This document shows positions 26,101 through 40,400 of a stretch of DNA of 64,000 nucleotides, piece after piece (the stretch's first letter is position 1; each line of letters begins with the position of its first letter). The stretch covers positions 7,892,501 to 7,956,500 of the forward strand of contig NC_135197.1 in the NCBI RefSeq assembly GCF_050948175.1. Reading direction: 5' to 3'. The notes beneath the pieces were generated by a model. It ran no database searches. It saw only the letters and a program-made list of their open reading frames with translations, and was not told where the DNA came from. The translations under genes and the position numbers were made by a program. This DNA comes from Xylocopa sonorina (Eukaryota; Arthropoda; Insecta; Hymenoptera; Apidae).

Positions 26101-29100
26101 CCAAGAAGAGAGCATATACGCGTTCATGTATGTACATCTGTGTAGAATATTAGTTTCATAATTTCATAATTCGTCGACGATTCGTGTCCACGCGTCGACT
26201 CGCGATCCTCTTCTTGCGCGAGCCATTTATAAATTGAAGCTGGCGAACAGTATTTGGCTGCTTGCGATCCGTTGCACGAGAAACGCGGCGCGTTATTCGC
26301 AATTGCACCTGAGTGGTTGGCTTGCTTTTAAGTTAATTGCTCGGCTGTATTTCCTAAATTGAAATTATTTGCCGCTGCACTTTTACGTGGACCGTTTTAA
26401 GGGTGCCACGCGAAACGCGCGACAAGGTGGACGTTTCGCTCCTCTAATGTATTCGTTTCAGCTGTTACTTTGCAGCTCCTTCTCGAGTTTCTTTTTTCGC
26501 TGCGATCCGTTACGTTTTATTTGTTCGCGCAAACCGTGGATACAACGTTCCACTGCCCTAATGAAATGTTCGTTTCCAGAGTTTTTTTATCAGACGTGAG
26601 AAACTATCGAATACCTTGACTTATTTTAAAAGTTCGTTTTACGAGCTCTCGATTGCGCTTTAGAGTCGTGAAATTGCTGGCGATATAGTCAATGAAATTG
26701 TTCGTGAGATTTTCCAATTTCGAGCAAGAAAAATTTCACGTCCTTCGACAATCGTTCGAACGAAAAAAAAACTTTGCTGCCGTGAAACTTCGATCGGCTA
26801 AGAAACTGCTCGCGAAGCGAGTCAGCTTTGAGCATGGAAGTCGATCGTTTCCCTAATCGTGGCCACAAAAAGGAACCCGACTCGCTGCTCTTTACGAGCC
26901 GTTTTTTTTCCTGCGGCTTGTTTTCGCATGAGAGGCGGCCGATATCGAGGAACCATTTGTAACCCGCATTAAATATTGATCCGCTTTTCCACGGGGGTTG
27001 AATTTCGATTTCTGGCGTACACTACTGTACAGTATCGAACTTTCGAGTCAAATATTACCAAAAATCGTTCGTTTCGATTATGTTTAATTTAGTATTCAGA
27101 ATTTTCGATTTTCTGTCTTTTTGTTGAGGGTGCAAATTGCTTTGACTGCGATCTAATAAGTTTCTTTTGCTCTCTTGCGTTTGTATAAAAAAAAAAAGAT
27201 CAAATTGTACCGTTGAATGCATTCGAAAGTGTTACAGCGGGGTTTCCATGTTTTATTCAACGCAGGAAGCGGTTTTTTTGACGTAGCAAAGGGAGGTGTG
27301 ATACGCGAAGTGGATCACTTGGAACCACCAAGCTTGATTTACATCAATATTATTACTTCTCGTGGAAAATAGGTCGTATAAAAGATGCATACTTTTAAAA
27401 GCGGCGTAAAATGGTTTCATCGTTCGCGCGAACGGATACTTTTCAAAACGATCGTGTTCCTACAGATTTAAAGGTAATTTCTCTTCTATAAAACGGAAAC
27501 TTATGTTCTCAGCAAACTGGTAACAGCAATGGAACATGACGACACATTAGAATCTGTTTCCTTTCGTGCTGAAATTTAATTTAACATTTGCTGGAAAAAT
27601 TTCATTTCCGTCAATTGCAATCGTTTGTTACCACAATTACTCGATAATTGCTGACTTTATATCTGTGGCTTTTGTAAATCGTACCCTTTATCTTCGTAAA
27701 CGTGTTCGCCATTTTGTATCAATCAGTCGATACAGAAGATCGCGATTAATTCGATTTTTATACATTTCTACGATCGTTTAAACGGCCACAGTAATGTAAC
27801 GTCGTTCAATCCATTTTTAATTGAAAGAAACATGCTTTGCACGCTAACACGCGAACACATAGAGACAAATGAAATGCCTGTTTAATTATTCACATTTATT
27901 TTTATCCAGCGGATATAAAGCACTTGGATTTCTATTAAAATACTTTTGTATGTAACGTTCTGTCGCGGACACGGTTCAAAGGACCCGTTTCGTTACTTGC
28001 AAATGCGTGTCATGTAACAAACAGAGCTGTGGTCGTTACAGCGTGCGCGGTTATTTTTCACGATTTTCCCCTCTGTCGCCCTTTTAACGAACAAACAGTG
28101 CCGCGTTCAAATCGTGTGTTTTTCGTTCTGATCTCTCTCGCTGGCTTTATGAATTATCGCAGATTTTCAATTCAGCCGCGTTCGAGCGGGGCAAGTTTAA
28201 TTAGTAAAATTGAACCGTTCTACGATTCAATTCGTCTTGCAGTTCCATTTTTCGCGCCCCGTAAACGGCGGGCGCTCGCAGATTTTTATCGATAATGGAC
28301 GCTGCGCACGGTTCGTTCCTGGGGGTGAAATTAACTGGGTTCCGTTTCGCCGAAGGCTATCGACGAGGGCCAGCGAAACGTTGAAAAATGTTCCTCCAGA
28401 TGAGATTGTCTGCGTTAGAACACAGTCACGTTTTAATCCCTCCTGACCAGAGCAGGACGAGAAAATATGGTTGTTTATATGTTTTACCCCTCGTGATCGA
28501 TATTGATTTCACTTGCGAGAATCGATGGAATGAAAATTCGAAACGTTTTACGACTGCACGATAATTAATGGCTATTGTTCGATGTTTTAGGTAGTACCGC
28601 AGACCTATTGCCAACCCTTCTTCTCATTCACGGTGATTCCTATACGTGGGGCGCTGGGAATTCCTTCGACGGTACCGCGTTGGCTGCTTACGGTCGTCTC
28701 ATCGTCGTGTCCATTAATTTTCGTCTCGGTATACTCGGTAAGTATCTCGAAACTTTACTAAAAACGCGATAATTCTCTCAAATTATCCATCGTTCGGATC
28801 ACGAGCGTCTGATTTTAACATTGACGAGAAAACCGTCGTAGAAATGCGAACACTGCGAGTAAACAGGTTTACAAGCGTAACGTTCGTCGATTTTCCTGCT
28901 TTACAAACTACCCTAAAATTTTAATGTTGTGTATCCCCTCCTCGTCGAGTTTGAATTTCATAAAAATGTAAAGAGGAACAGCGTTCGACTTGGAAGCATT
29001 ATATACTGACGTTTGACTGTTAATATCGCGACATCTTTACACGCGAAGCTTGAGGGATGCATAAAAGCGGGATTAGAATAGGCGTATCGTCGCGAGGGTG

Positions 29101-31404
29101 CTTCTCGAGTAAAGTCTTGGGGAGTTCTCGCTCGTTACGGTTGATTTTGTTCTGCTATCCTTTGCTTCGACTGTCGACAGCGAGCAACCGTGGATTTCTT
29201 TCTCAACTTATATTAAACCCTTGGTCAACGATTTTACGCGCAACTTCGAACTTGGCCAATGGCTGGTCTGTTCTGCCGGTGAAAATGTTAATCGATGGGG
29301 ATGGAGCCTCGTGCGCGCGTATTCTTCCTGAGGGGAGAACATCAAACGAAAGATGAAGAATCAATAGTTGTTTATTCTGAGAATTACGTGTTTCTTTGGG
29401 AATTTAATAAATATTATTTCGAAACGATAGGAATTTAATTGTTCGAGCGATTCTACTTAAACCAAAGTGGGTTCTAAGCTGTTAGAACCAGCGACACTTT
29501 GCGTCGAGTAATCTACTTCTTTCTTTTTTAATTATGCCTGTTTTCGATGTGAAAGGGAAGCTAAGAGGCTGCTCGAACAACGTAATTCGCCGCAGTTATT
29601 TAATTTTTACTCGCCAAGGTGGAAAGTTCGAGAGGAGCTTAATTAAAGGGGGAAGAAAGGAACGCGGGAGGCGAGCGGAAATTGATATTGTTAAGTATTC
29701 TTCGAGTTATAATAGGGCACGAGCCACCGTTCGCCTAAAAACTTGCCGTGGACAAGGAACGCGGTGTACAAAAGAGGATCGTCCCCTTGTCTACGGTTCC
29801 GTTCTCGCGATGGTTCCGCGTGCAGGTTTTTGTTTCGAGTTCGCGTGGCTCGTTTAAGGGAAATATGCGGATACCTAGCCCCGGAACAGGATTAAACTTC
29901 TAATTATCCACGGTCAGCACGTTCTAAGTGGTTCCCGCAGACCAATTCAAAAGTTTCTCCGCTCGTTCTTGAAAAACAGAGGGCCAGAGAATGCGTGCCT
30001 GGGCGAAGAGGCTTTTTACTTGTTAATGAGTTTACTTTCGTTTTTTTTCTACCGTTTGCGCGAGCCGCTGTTTATCGCGGCGCGCGGTCAATGGTAATTG
30101 GAAATTCGAAGGAGGACAAAAAGAGAAGGACGCGACGTTTCTCTTGGTGGAGAAAAAATGATATTTCTTCGTTTTCTTCGTCCTCGTCGCGGCTGCCCTT
30201 TAACACTTTTCCGTTTGTCCGTTCGCTCGCCTCCGCTCCTTTCCCTATTGGCCCTATCTCACCCCTTTCTTTCTCCTCCCATCCAGCTTCCCTGATTGCA
30301 ATTTTTTCGTCTTTGTACTCTTTTTTCAGTCGTGCGTTCCCTCCACGCTGCCATGTTTCCTCGTCTGGCCCCGCCCTGGTTGCTTTTTACTACCCCGCTG
30401 TATTATTTGCCGACATACGCGTCGCTGGGAGCAAGAAGATTTGTTGGCATCGTTTTTCACCCCCGCGCGTTTAATTTCATTCGCTTATGGAATTTTATTC
30501 CGATAAACTGCGAGATATTTATCGATGGTCGTAATGGTACACGAAATTAATATATCAACGCGCCCCGTGCTTTCTTCTTCCACCACTGCTATACATTCAC
30601 GTTCTCTAGGATCATTTAACACACACACACACATGCATCGATTAAATTGCGCGTGTAATTAAAACACTCTTTTATAACGCACGCGAATACTCGAACAGGG
30701 GTCTGAACAGAAGATGGGCAAAGAAAAACGCGATCCATCGACGTCAGAGGGAGCAGACCATCCCCGCGCGACAAGGAATTCTTAATTGATCAGTGATTCC
30801 AACCCCTGCCTCTGTCGACGCATGGCAAAGGGAATTTTCATTAAAAACGCACGCATCGAATGGCCCGTGTTTCAGCGTGGCAATTTTCACGTGGAACCAC
30901 CGCGATTCTCCAATCCGAGACGTCTAACCCTGCCATCCCCATCACGCGTCCAGCTTCTCGAAGCTGGACGGCTTAGACCGTCGGTTAATCGCCGCGTGAA
31001 TATTTCACCGAGCAATTTTCCGGCTGAATAAGGAGCAAAGGGAGCCACTGCGAGGAACCTGTTACCGTTTACTCGCGCGAGGATTGCATCAACGCCAAAA
31101 TGGGGCTCCTCTCTTCGTGAACGGCCCTTTGGAATCTTAATCAGAAACCTGACCCCAAGTTCGCGCAATCTTGGCTGGCAGCGCTGGTTGCCAGACGATC
31201 CAGCTCGAGGGATGTTTAGTCACAGCGAGAGGAACGCGGGCACGGAATAATTCGGGGAATTATGGGAGATTGCTGGAGCTGGGCTCTCTGATACAAAGTT
31301 TCCACGTTTGTATACACCGCCAGCGATCCCACGGTCCGTTGCTATCGGGGACAAAGGGTTGAGATAATGGAGGAGGAGGGGTGGGCGCACTACTGGTGGT
31401 GCAG

Positions 31405-31435
<31 letters not shown>

Positions 31436-34400
31436 TAGACTGGCCTGCTTCGAGGCGGATACTTGAACGGGCTAAACGACAACTTGAATGGCACTTGTAC
31501 GGGCATTCAACGCAGCAAATGAACCCTCGAATACGAAATTAGACGCGCAAAAGAGGGGTTGGGCGGTTTCAATGGGATGACAGAGGTGGATAGCGGGGAG
31601 AGACGGTTGGGGGACGGGGAACTGTTGAATGTTTGAACTCGATTCCATGGCGATCGTGTTCGCGGCAGTATTTCGGACGCGAGAGTTTAAGGGGCGCTGG
31701 TTTCCGTGACTAGTCGCTATTAAGGAGTTCGGTAATCAGTTTTCCAACGGTTCACCTGAATTCACGGGGACTCTCGCGTGCTCCCACGGATGTTTTCGAA
31801 GTTGGATTTAAAGTTACGCGTAGTTTTACTATTGTCGACGGAGGATCGATATCCTCGTGTGCGATCGACGCTGGACATCGACTTTCTTCTCCACCGTTGG
31901 TCGCATCGATCTCAACGGACGAGTCAAAATTGCTTGTTTAATTATTCAGTCGGAAACTGAACGAATTAGAAGGAATTCTCAGCGATTGTACGCGCTGGCG
32001 AACAAAGTGAATGCGATCCGCAGCGATCGAGCGATCGCTGGGTACGTTTCCTCGTCGAGCGTATCGAGGAGGATCGTTTTTGTTTGGCTCGTCCGCGGGA
32101 TAAAGAGGATCGTAGGAGAGCGGCGCTCTCGTAGCGGAGTAGAAAACGAGGGTGGAGGGGCGCTGAACAAAGGGGTAAAGAAAACAAAGGGAATATAACG
32201 ACAGTAAAAATACTCTCCGGCGATAAGGCGAGATTCAAACGCGAAACGGGTCCCTCAATAAGCCCTCGAAAGCCTCGCTTCCTATATCTTTCTCTCGCCC
32301 CCACCCCCTGTTTCGCCGTTTTAAAGCAAACCCCTTTGAATTTCGCGCAACACGACGTGCGCGGCGATCGAGGATTCCCCGGTTAAATCGACGCTGCTAA
32401 GCGCTGGACCGGAGTTACGTTTCGTAGCCGTGAGAGACGACGATGGAATTTTTAATTAACCGACCGTCGAAAACGGGGGGAACGAAGGGACGAAAAAAAA
32501 AAAGAAGATATCACGACCGATCGGGGTTTAAATATTCCCGGTGGAGCAGAGACCCTTTGTGAACCAGCTCGCCTGCAGTATTCATTTTGCACCGCGCCAG
32601 AACAACCCTTCCATCCGGTTCTTCTGGTAATTTTCATCCGTCCGCGTGTTTCGTTGGGAATTAACATTCTTCTCGTCACGTTATTTACGTCGGATCGGTT
32701 TTAATTTGAGACACGAGGATGGTGAATCGATTTGGAAGATTAACCAGCGTAATTATACAGCGGAGAGAGGGGTTAACGAGGTTTCAATAGCGATCGTGGG
32801 ATACATACATCTTTTAAGCTGCTAATGATCGAAAGAGGGTGAAGAGTATCGAATCTCAGCGAAGCGAGAATGATGAACAAGTGGAAAGTAAGCAACTCGC
32901 GATCTCACTCGTTCGTCGAACGGTAATTGAGCCATCGCGGCGTGTCGCGATGGCGGGCATTAACGCGTGGCAGATAGGCGCGCCATAAATCGAGGATAAA
33001 TCGAGCGGCAACGCGGGTAGCGTGTCCTCTATTCAGGGTAACCCCCGTTTCCCGTGATACAATACGGGGGTTGTTCCGTCGAGCGGTGGCGCGATCCTCG
33101 CCCCCATCCATTCGCTGACGCGCCCACGGCGATCGCCGGAGGAATTCGAGGGTTTCGCGTGCATTCTCGATGGAAAAAAGGGAGAGATATGGGCGCCATG
33201 CGTGGCAAACGCAGCCTCTGTCTTCGTACGCTTTAAAATTCCACCCCTTTCGATGAAGGGACGCGGTAATTTTGCCAACGAGAATTATCGCATAGTGGAT
33301 TTTTGCGGGGGATGTTAGAACACCCTGTATGTAGTGTAGAATCAAATTTCAGTTGTACTTTTTTCTTCTTTGCAGAGAATTTATTTTTTTAAAACGTCGA
33401 AAACTCGATATGGAACATCGTTCGGCTATTTCGTTAAATAGGACGGAATTTCGACTTTCGAGGGGAATGTTCGATGAAACTTTGATTTTATTAAGTAGTT
33501 GAAATCGTTGGAATGTTTGGATGCGTTACAGAACGTAATATCATAGTTCCACGGTCTTTTATTTGATCGAAGGTGAAACGAAGTTATTCAATGAATTTTT
33601 CTAATATAGCTACGGCAAAATGTATCGGAATTCTTCGATTTTGGATGAATTCGATTGCTTTCGATTCACCTGGCGCGAGTAATACTTTCGCACGAATTCT
33701 CTTCGCTGTTATATTATTTTTTACCAGAAACAACCCCTTTCCAGCGTCACTGTCGATCCTGGACCATTTTAATTCGCGATCGAACGTGCATCGATTGCCT
33801 CGACGGTGGCACGAAGTTAGGACAGAACCGAAGTATAATTTCTCGAACACTAGCACCCTGTCAACTGCAACTATCAACGGGGGCTTGTTTCGTCGCTACC
33901 CATTGTTAGAATAGAACCGTCTCGGCACGTTTCGTTCGCCGTCGATGCGAAACAATACGGCCACGGGCGTTATCCGATATGCCGCTGTCGCTCGACTCGA
34001 TTTCTTCGTGTTTCTTCGCTACCCCGTTTTCCGCCCCGTTTCGACCACCAGGATAGTTAAATTTCCCGTGGCACGGCTAGGAAATGCTGTTTCACGTCGT
34101 CGCGAGAATAATTCGACGTTTGTCTCGACTGTTTCGCGTCACGAGCCACAGCTTTCGAGGGAACTGATAAAAGATAAGCAGATCGAAAACCAAGAATACC
34201 AAAAGTGTATTATATCGAAGCAGAATTTAACTCTGCTTTCTCGCGAAAATAATACGAAACCGTTCCACGTATTTCTTTCGAGAGTAATTAATTGTATTGA
34301 ATTATATATCGCTGGAAGAGGAGCTTTTGTGCGCGGATGAAATCGACTGGGTGAATCGAATCCATGGTTAAACCGTGAATCACGGCTGGCAGTAAATCTT

Positions 34401-37400
34401 GACGAGAGCCTGTTCTTGTTGAAAGGCGAATTCGCGAACAATCGGTTCGGCAAAACCTCGATGGCGGAATCTCGTGTTCTTGTCACGTCGACTCGGTGCC
34501 AGCATCGAACTTGGGGACGCGGCTGATACAATCGTGCGTCGAATGGCGGAGGACCACGAATCCATGCAAATAAGATCGATACGTCTTAGGGTCTCGCGTT
34601 CGCCAGACACGCTCGTCGTTAGTCTTGAACATCTGGTACCAATAAATACGCTTCGAGTTCAAATTAATTTTGGGCAGCTTCTAATTTTATTTCTGTATTT
34701 ATTAAAGATTGTAGACTTTCTAGATTCGTTGGTCCCTGTTTTCTGTCGAATCTCGCGCGATTAAAATTTCCACCACCAAGCAAAACGTGTGCTCTATTTA
34801 TTTTAAACGAATCGATCGAAGACGCGGCTGGTTCCGCGTTCGTGGAAACGGGGATATAATCGCGGCGCGAAATTGTCGAATCTCGACGAGAGGTGAAAAT
34901 TTGCATTTTAATTGAAAAGTTCCTGTATCAGCGATTCGTGGTTCAGCCGTCAACCACGCTGGGTTGGGGGGTGCAATATCATCCCCGTGGTAGTTCCTCG
35001 CCGCGAAGTTTCTGATTGCTCTCTATGAATAACCTTGAACCAGCGGCTCCCGACTCGAGTCGAATCTAATGAAACGAGCGATAAGCTTCGAGTAATTAAA
35101 GGCTGCGCGACGTAACATTGTTAGGGTAAATACTGGAATTAATCATGCCCCGGGTCTCTGCTCCGTACCAGTTGAACCAGCCGCTCTTTGCTGCTTCGCG
35201 GTATTTGCACAAGGAGCTAAGAAGCTGGTAACTCGCGTCACGCTGTTAAATAGTTTGTACCTCTTCTGTTTAAAAAGAATCCTCTCGTTTTGTTACTTTT
35301 AGACATCTTTCTCGAGATAAGTTTAATAATAGCTTAGAGAAAGAGAGAGAGAGAGAGAGGGAGAGAAACTCGAGATAGTTAATAAAACACTTTTGACTAA
35401 TTTCTCGAGTACACGGTTGACGCGAAATGGTCGCAACGCAATTATATCGCGCGTGTCCTTAATGCAGCCCTTAATGCGCGCGTTAGCTCATAACGCTGAA
35501 TTCTGTTCCGTCCGTGAGCAGGAGGGTTTTTGCCAGTTTATGATGCGCTAATTGCAGTTAAGAAATAGGGGACACCTCCGTCTTGCAAGTTTTAATTAGA
35601 GTTCGGAATTTCCTTGTACATAAAGTGGCTGGGAGGGGGTGGAAAGTACCGCGGCAATAAAGCGAGTAGAGTTTCAATTTGTAATGTAATAAAAAGCGAC
35701 GAGCTGGATGTAGCTGACTGTAATATCAACAGTAACACGTTTATCAATATTTAAGTAAAGAACGCAGAAGGAAAAAACGTTGTATCTCGTTTTACTGGAA
35801 ATTCAATATTTTATTCGTGAATTTCTCGTACCAAGCGAAGTCTTCTGTTACAACGGCGAACTTTTTGGAATTTCTTTGACACGTCAGGGTAGTAATCTTC
35901 CTCGCGCGTCGAAATAACTATCGCAAAGTGAGGCTTGTTAAATATAACAAGCTGAGAACGCTGTTAATTACGATAATCGTGAATTTAACGAGAAGCAGGC
36001 AAACGACGCGCAAAGTATAGGAGAAAAGCATTTGGATTTCACTTTAATCACGGTACAAAGGTAATTGTATTACAGTCAGTTCGTTAGTGTAGTCGCAGTC
36101 TATTTATCAGGGCACGAGTAATCAACCTCGCATAATTTAACCCTCAGAGTCTGTGTAATCAAAAACTGTCTTTCTTTTTACTCAGTCTGATAATCGAATG
36201 AGTAATAAGTAGTAATAAAAATTTATTTCCGTAGAGACAACATTATCATTACAAGAAATTTCATGAACGTACTTCTCAAGTAGTAATAGAAGTCTATGGT
36301 CAGACGTTACCAGCTTAAAGTATTAATAACAATAAAAATTAACAAATGTGTGAACCCAGTTTTTCTGCAAATATTTATATATTCCATCGAGCAACGTTAA
36401 CGTAATTTAGCTGGTTGCTCGTTGATCGTGGCAATTTCTGCTGCGTGGAAAACGCAAGAAAGATCGCGACACCATTTTCGAAGCTGCTCGTAAAACGTTG
36501 GCGTGTTCGCGATGGAGAAAGCATAAAGGACCTCTTTACGCGAGCAATAAGAAGCTCCGTGTTCACAACTGCCGGAATTAACCACCTCTGCGTCTTGCGA
36601 GCGGAATTAAAACGTGCGGTCCCCGCGAAATTCTCGACGAAGTCACGAAGCAACAACTCCACCGCCCCGGAACCGCCAGAATTTATTTAACCGCCGCACG
36701 AATTCGCCTCGAGCATCGTATGCTCGAGTTTCTGACACTCGTTGAAACTGATGGCTCGCCCAGATAAGTTTTTCGAAACTTTCCCCACCGACCATTCCCA
36801 GAATTCGAAAAGATTTAACGGTTTCGCTGGAGCACCCAGTCCCGCCATAACGGACGGGTATAAATGTTCGATGATTAAGACGGAGACGAAAACTTTGGGT
36901 TCTTTATCGGTGTTTCCAGTCTGCGTCACGTATGTCGTAACACGAATTCCACATTTTCCGCTCGAAGTTCGAGCTTTTCTCGCGTCTCTGTATCTTTTGC
37001 GTCGCCTCTGGACGCGCCACCCCAAAGTTTTCGCCACGCGAACGCGAACTTTCGAAACTTCGTAGAAAGCGTTTGTTAATCAGTCCTCGGACACCACGAG
37101 CTTGACAACATACATTTCACTTAACGAGCTCGACGAGCCTGCACTCTTTTTCCCTACATTTCCTTTTCTTAAGTACCGTTTAATTCCCATTTAATTAGCG
37201 AAGGTACTAAAATGTACGGTTAAGGGAGGCAGATCGTTGGACTGTTTTATGGGCGGACGTAAATTACGTATTTTAAGAGGAGACACGATTTAATTCTCGT
37301 TAGAGGGGGCGATCGTAATTCGCATTGATTCGTTTGAATTTGCTTGCAGGCTTTCTTAAGACAGGTCCAAAGGGGAGCGCGCAAGGAAATTACGGTTTGA

Positions 37401-40400
37401 TGGATCTGGTGGCAGGCCTTCACTGGTTGCACGAGAACCTCGGCGCTTTTGGCGGCGACCCCGACCGACTGACGCTTTTTGGCCACGGAACTGGAGCTGC
37501 GCTCGCCAATTTTTTAGCCGTCTCACCCATGGCCAAAGGTAACGCCACCTTCTCTTCCTTGTAGTAACGCGAGCGTATGGTCAGACACGGTTTACGCAGT
37601 CACCTCGAGATAACGATTGCGTTGCTTCTTTTTTTTTTTCTCTTTCTTCCACTTAAATCGTACCACACGCATCAGTGCTATCTACAAGATTCACCCTTTC
37701 TAAGTAGTAACGCTTTCTAAGTGGTATGGTCAGACGTGGTCTACGCAGTCACTTCGAGATAACGATTGTATTGCTTTTTTTTTCTTCCGTTTAAATCGTA
37801 TCACAAGCATCAGTGCTATCTACACGATTCACGATTTCTAAGTAGTAACGCAAGCGTATAGTCAGACGTGGTCTACGCAATCACTTCGAGATAACGATTG
37901 CATTATTTTTTTCTTCTTTTCTTCTTTTCGCTTAAACCATATCGCACGCATCAGTGCTATCTACACGATTCACGCTTTCTAAGTAGTAACGCAAGCGTAT
38001 GGTCAGACGTGGTCTACGCACTCACCTCCAGATAACGATTGCATTATTTTTTTTTTTAAAAGGTGATTTGTTAAAGTCGAAAATTTACACGACGACCCCA
38101 CGAGCAGGCTGTTTCGTATTTCACCGCGCGATGGCGATTCCAAAAGGCGTCAGGACGCCTCGCGTGGCGAGCGCACAGTCGAGGGGATATCCCTCGACGA
38201 TGACGGTGTCATCGTCGTCTCCGTTGTCAACGGCCACTAGAGACCTTAACAAGCTTCCTCGAGTGTAGCCTTCCTCGCGACAGAGAATAAGGGTAACAGA
38301 GCCCGGGGGTGGGATCGTGGCGCTCGTACCGCCTTTCTAGATTGCACCTCCATTCCGCTAACGAACCCACCTCGCGTCGTCCTTAATGCCCTTCCACGAT
38401 GCGTTCCACCCTCTCGCACCCCTTTGGATTCACCCTAGTAATGCCTCGACAGTTTTGGCCGCGAGCGTTCCCCTTCTGCGAGACCACGAGTCGAAAATTG
38501 TTCAAATTCCGTAAGAACTGTAGAAAATGGATTTTTTGATACCTTCGATTTGGTGAATTTGCCACTGCGATACCCTGGATCGAACGAGGCGCAAACAGAA
38601 GGGGGTGTCAGTAAATTTCGTCTCGCAAGAAATCGATATGATCGTTTTTGTCGATTATGGGATCGTGTTACACGAGACGACGTCTTTTCTGTTTCAGACC
38701 TGATCGAGAGGGTGGTATTACTCGGCGGTTCTGCCCTGTCACCCTGGGCCATACAGCGTGAACCGTTAATAATAAAACGTCGCGTCGCCAATCAGACCGG
38801 ATGCCCCGGTGACGTTGAGGCTGACGACATCGCACCGTGCCTTCGTTTAAAGAGCCTGGAAGAGCTTCTCCGTGTGAAGTTGGACCCGCCGAGGTTCACC
38901 TCTGGATTCGCTCCTTTCGTCGATGGGGCGGTCATGCCACCGCCGACCAATCAGGTACCAGACGTTCGTAAAACTCTTCCGTCTCTTTCATACCTTTCCT
39001 GTATACTCCTACCCTTTTTACAAAATGGTAATACTTCCTTTTTATTACGATTCGAGTTCAGTTTCTCTTTCGTTCCGTATATATTGACACGCGCAAACGA
39101 GGCAATCGAATTAATCGAGAGAAGAAAGCTTCAGTATCGTTCAAAGTGTAGGGATTCTATTAATAAAAAAAAAAAACAAATTGATCGAAAGAAGAGAGTT
39201 TCAGTCGCGTCCAAAGCGTAGGGATTCTATTAATAAAAAAAAAAAAAATGGTAACCCAAAAAAAGATTGAGAAAAATCGGGGCGAGCAGGGCGCGCGCTC
39301 GAGCAGCCGGGTCGCCAGACATTTGGACCGCGCGAAATAGCGGACGAGGCGACGGGTAAGCGATGAGTTTGCTAATTGAACCGACAACCGACTGACAGAC
39401 GTCGAGCCATGGAAGCCGGGGTATTAAGTCCTCGGCTTCGCGTCGCGGCTTCCGCCGTTAATCGTGCGCTTCCGCGTCGCTCGATCCACGTCCCACTTTC
39501 TTCTATTTTTTTTTTTCCCCCTGTTTTCTCCGTTCCCCCATCTCGTAATCCCTCCTCTCTCTTTCCCATTCGTTTCGAAAATCGAGCGAGAGGGATGTAA
39601 TCGGCGAGCAAGATTGCTCGTCGTCGAACTTTTAATTAAAAGCCATAAAGTATACGGTGTAATTGCAATTACCGGGGCCGAGCCCTGCGGATCGGTGGCT
39701 GGCAACCGGAGATCGATAGTTGCGAGCAACTTCCGTCTCGCGGGCGTTCTCTTAATTGCGCGGGCGGATCGATTCCGGCTCTGTTTATCTACCTTCAGGG
39801 AACCTTTTCCCGTTCTCTCTGTTGTCAAGAATTTCCAGCCGACCGCCTCATCCTCGGGGTTGATGCCTCTGGTGCCTGGCCCGGGCGCTGAGTTCGCCAA
39901 TTTCGGTAATCGAGACCTGCTGCTCGGCTTGACGTCTAAAGAAGCCTGGGTGAACCTCACGGACGCGGATCTACAGGTAAGCTGGAGGCGTACAAGTTCA
40001 AATAACGCACGGTGGTGGTAAGAAATTGTGTTTTGGGAAACCTACGTGGGTGAGGTTGAATAATAATTGTTCTGAGTATCAAAAGAAAACAAATAATTTG
40101 TTTTAACAGATAACGAACTCTATAGTCGCTCTATGTCTGGACGCTATGTTGCTCAAACTTTAAGTAACCCTTGAGGGTTGCTTTCCCTCGCATTATATCT
40201 ATTTTCACCCCCTCATTTCGATGCAGAAAACGTCCTTAACCCTCGAAGACGAAGAGAAAGTTTGGAGTCAAACATATGTTTAATATCTCCAGTCTTTTCG
40301 CTTCGAGAGTCAAGTCTTCTCTTCCGCCACAGTGTAAAAATTGCATTTGTACAGGTCTTTGAGCGGCTGAACGTCTGTTTCAGTAATAGCGATCAACGAT

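Larger units (their letters stand above)
13092..28590 (+). other. Neuroligin intron 1 (about 15.5 kb)
   Basis: GT-AG intron separating exons 1 and 2. No coding exon or nested gene was recognised on either strand. It holds CT runs at 13431-13446 and 23129-23172 and a 152-bp tandem duplication at 25915-26218. Phases on both sides fit without another exon, and the joined protein matches the family with no gap. Confidence 0.85.

Noticed and set aside
33321..33330. CACCCTGTAT, like the end of some mariner-type elements
   Set aside because: No opposite terminus, no target-site duplication and no transposase remnant seen nearby.
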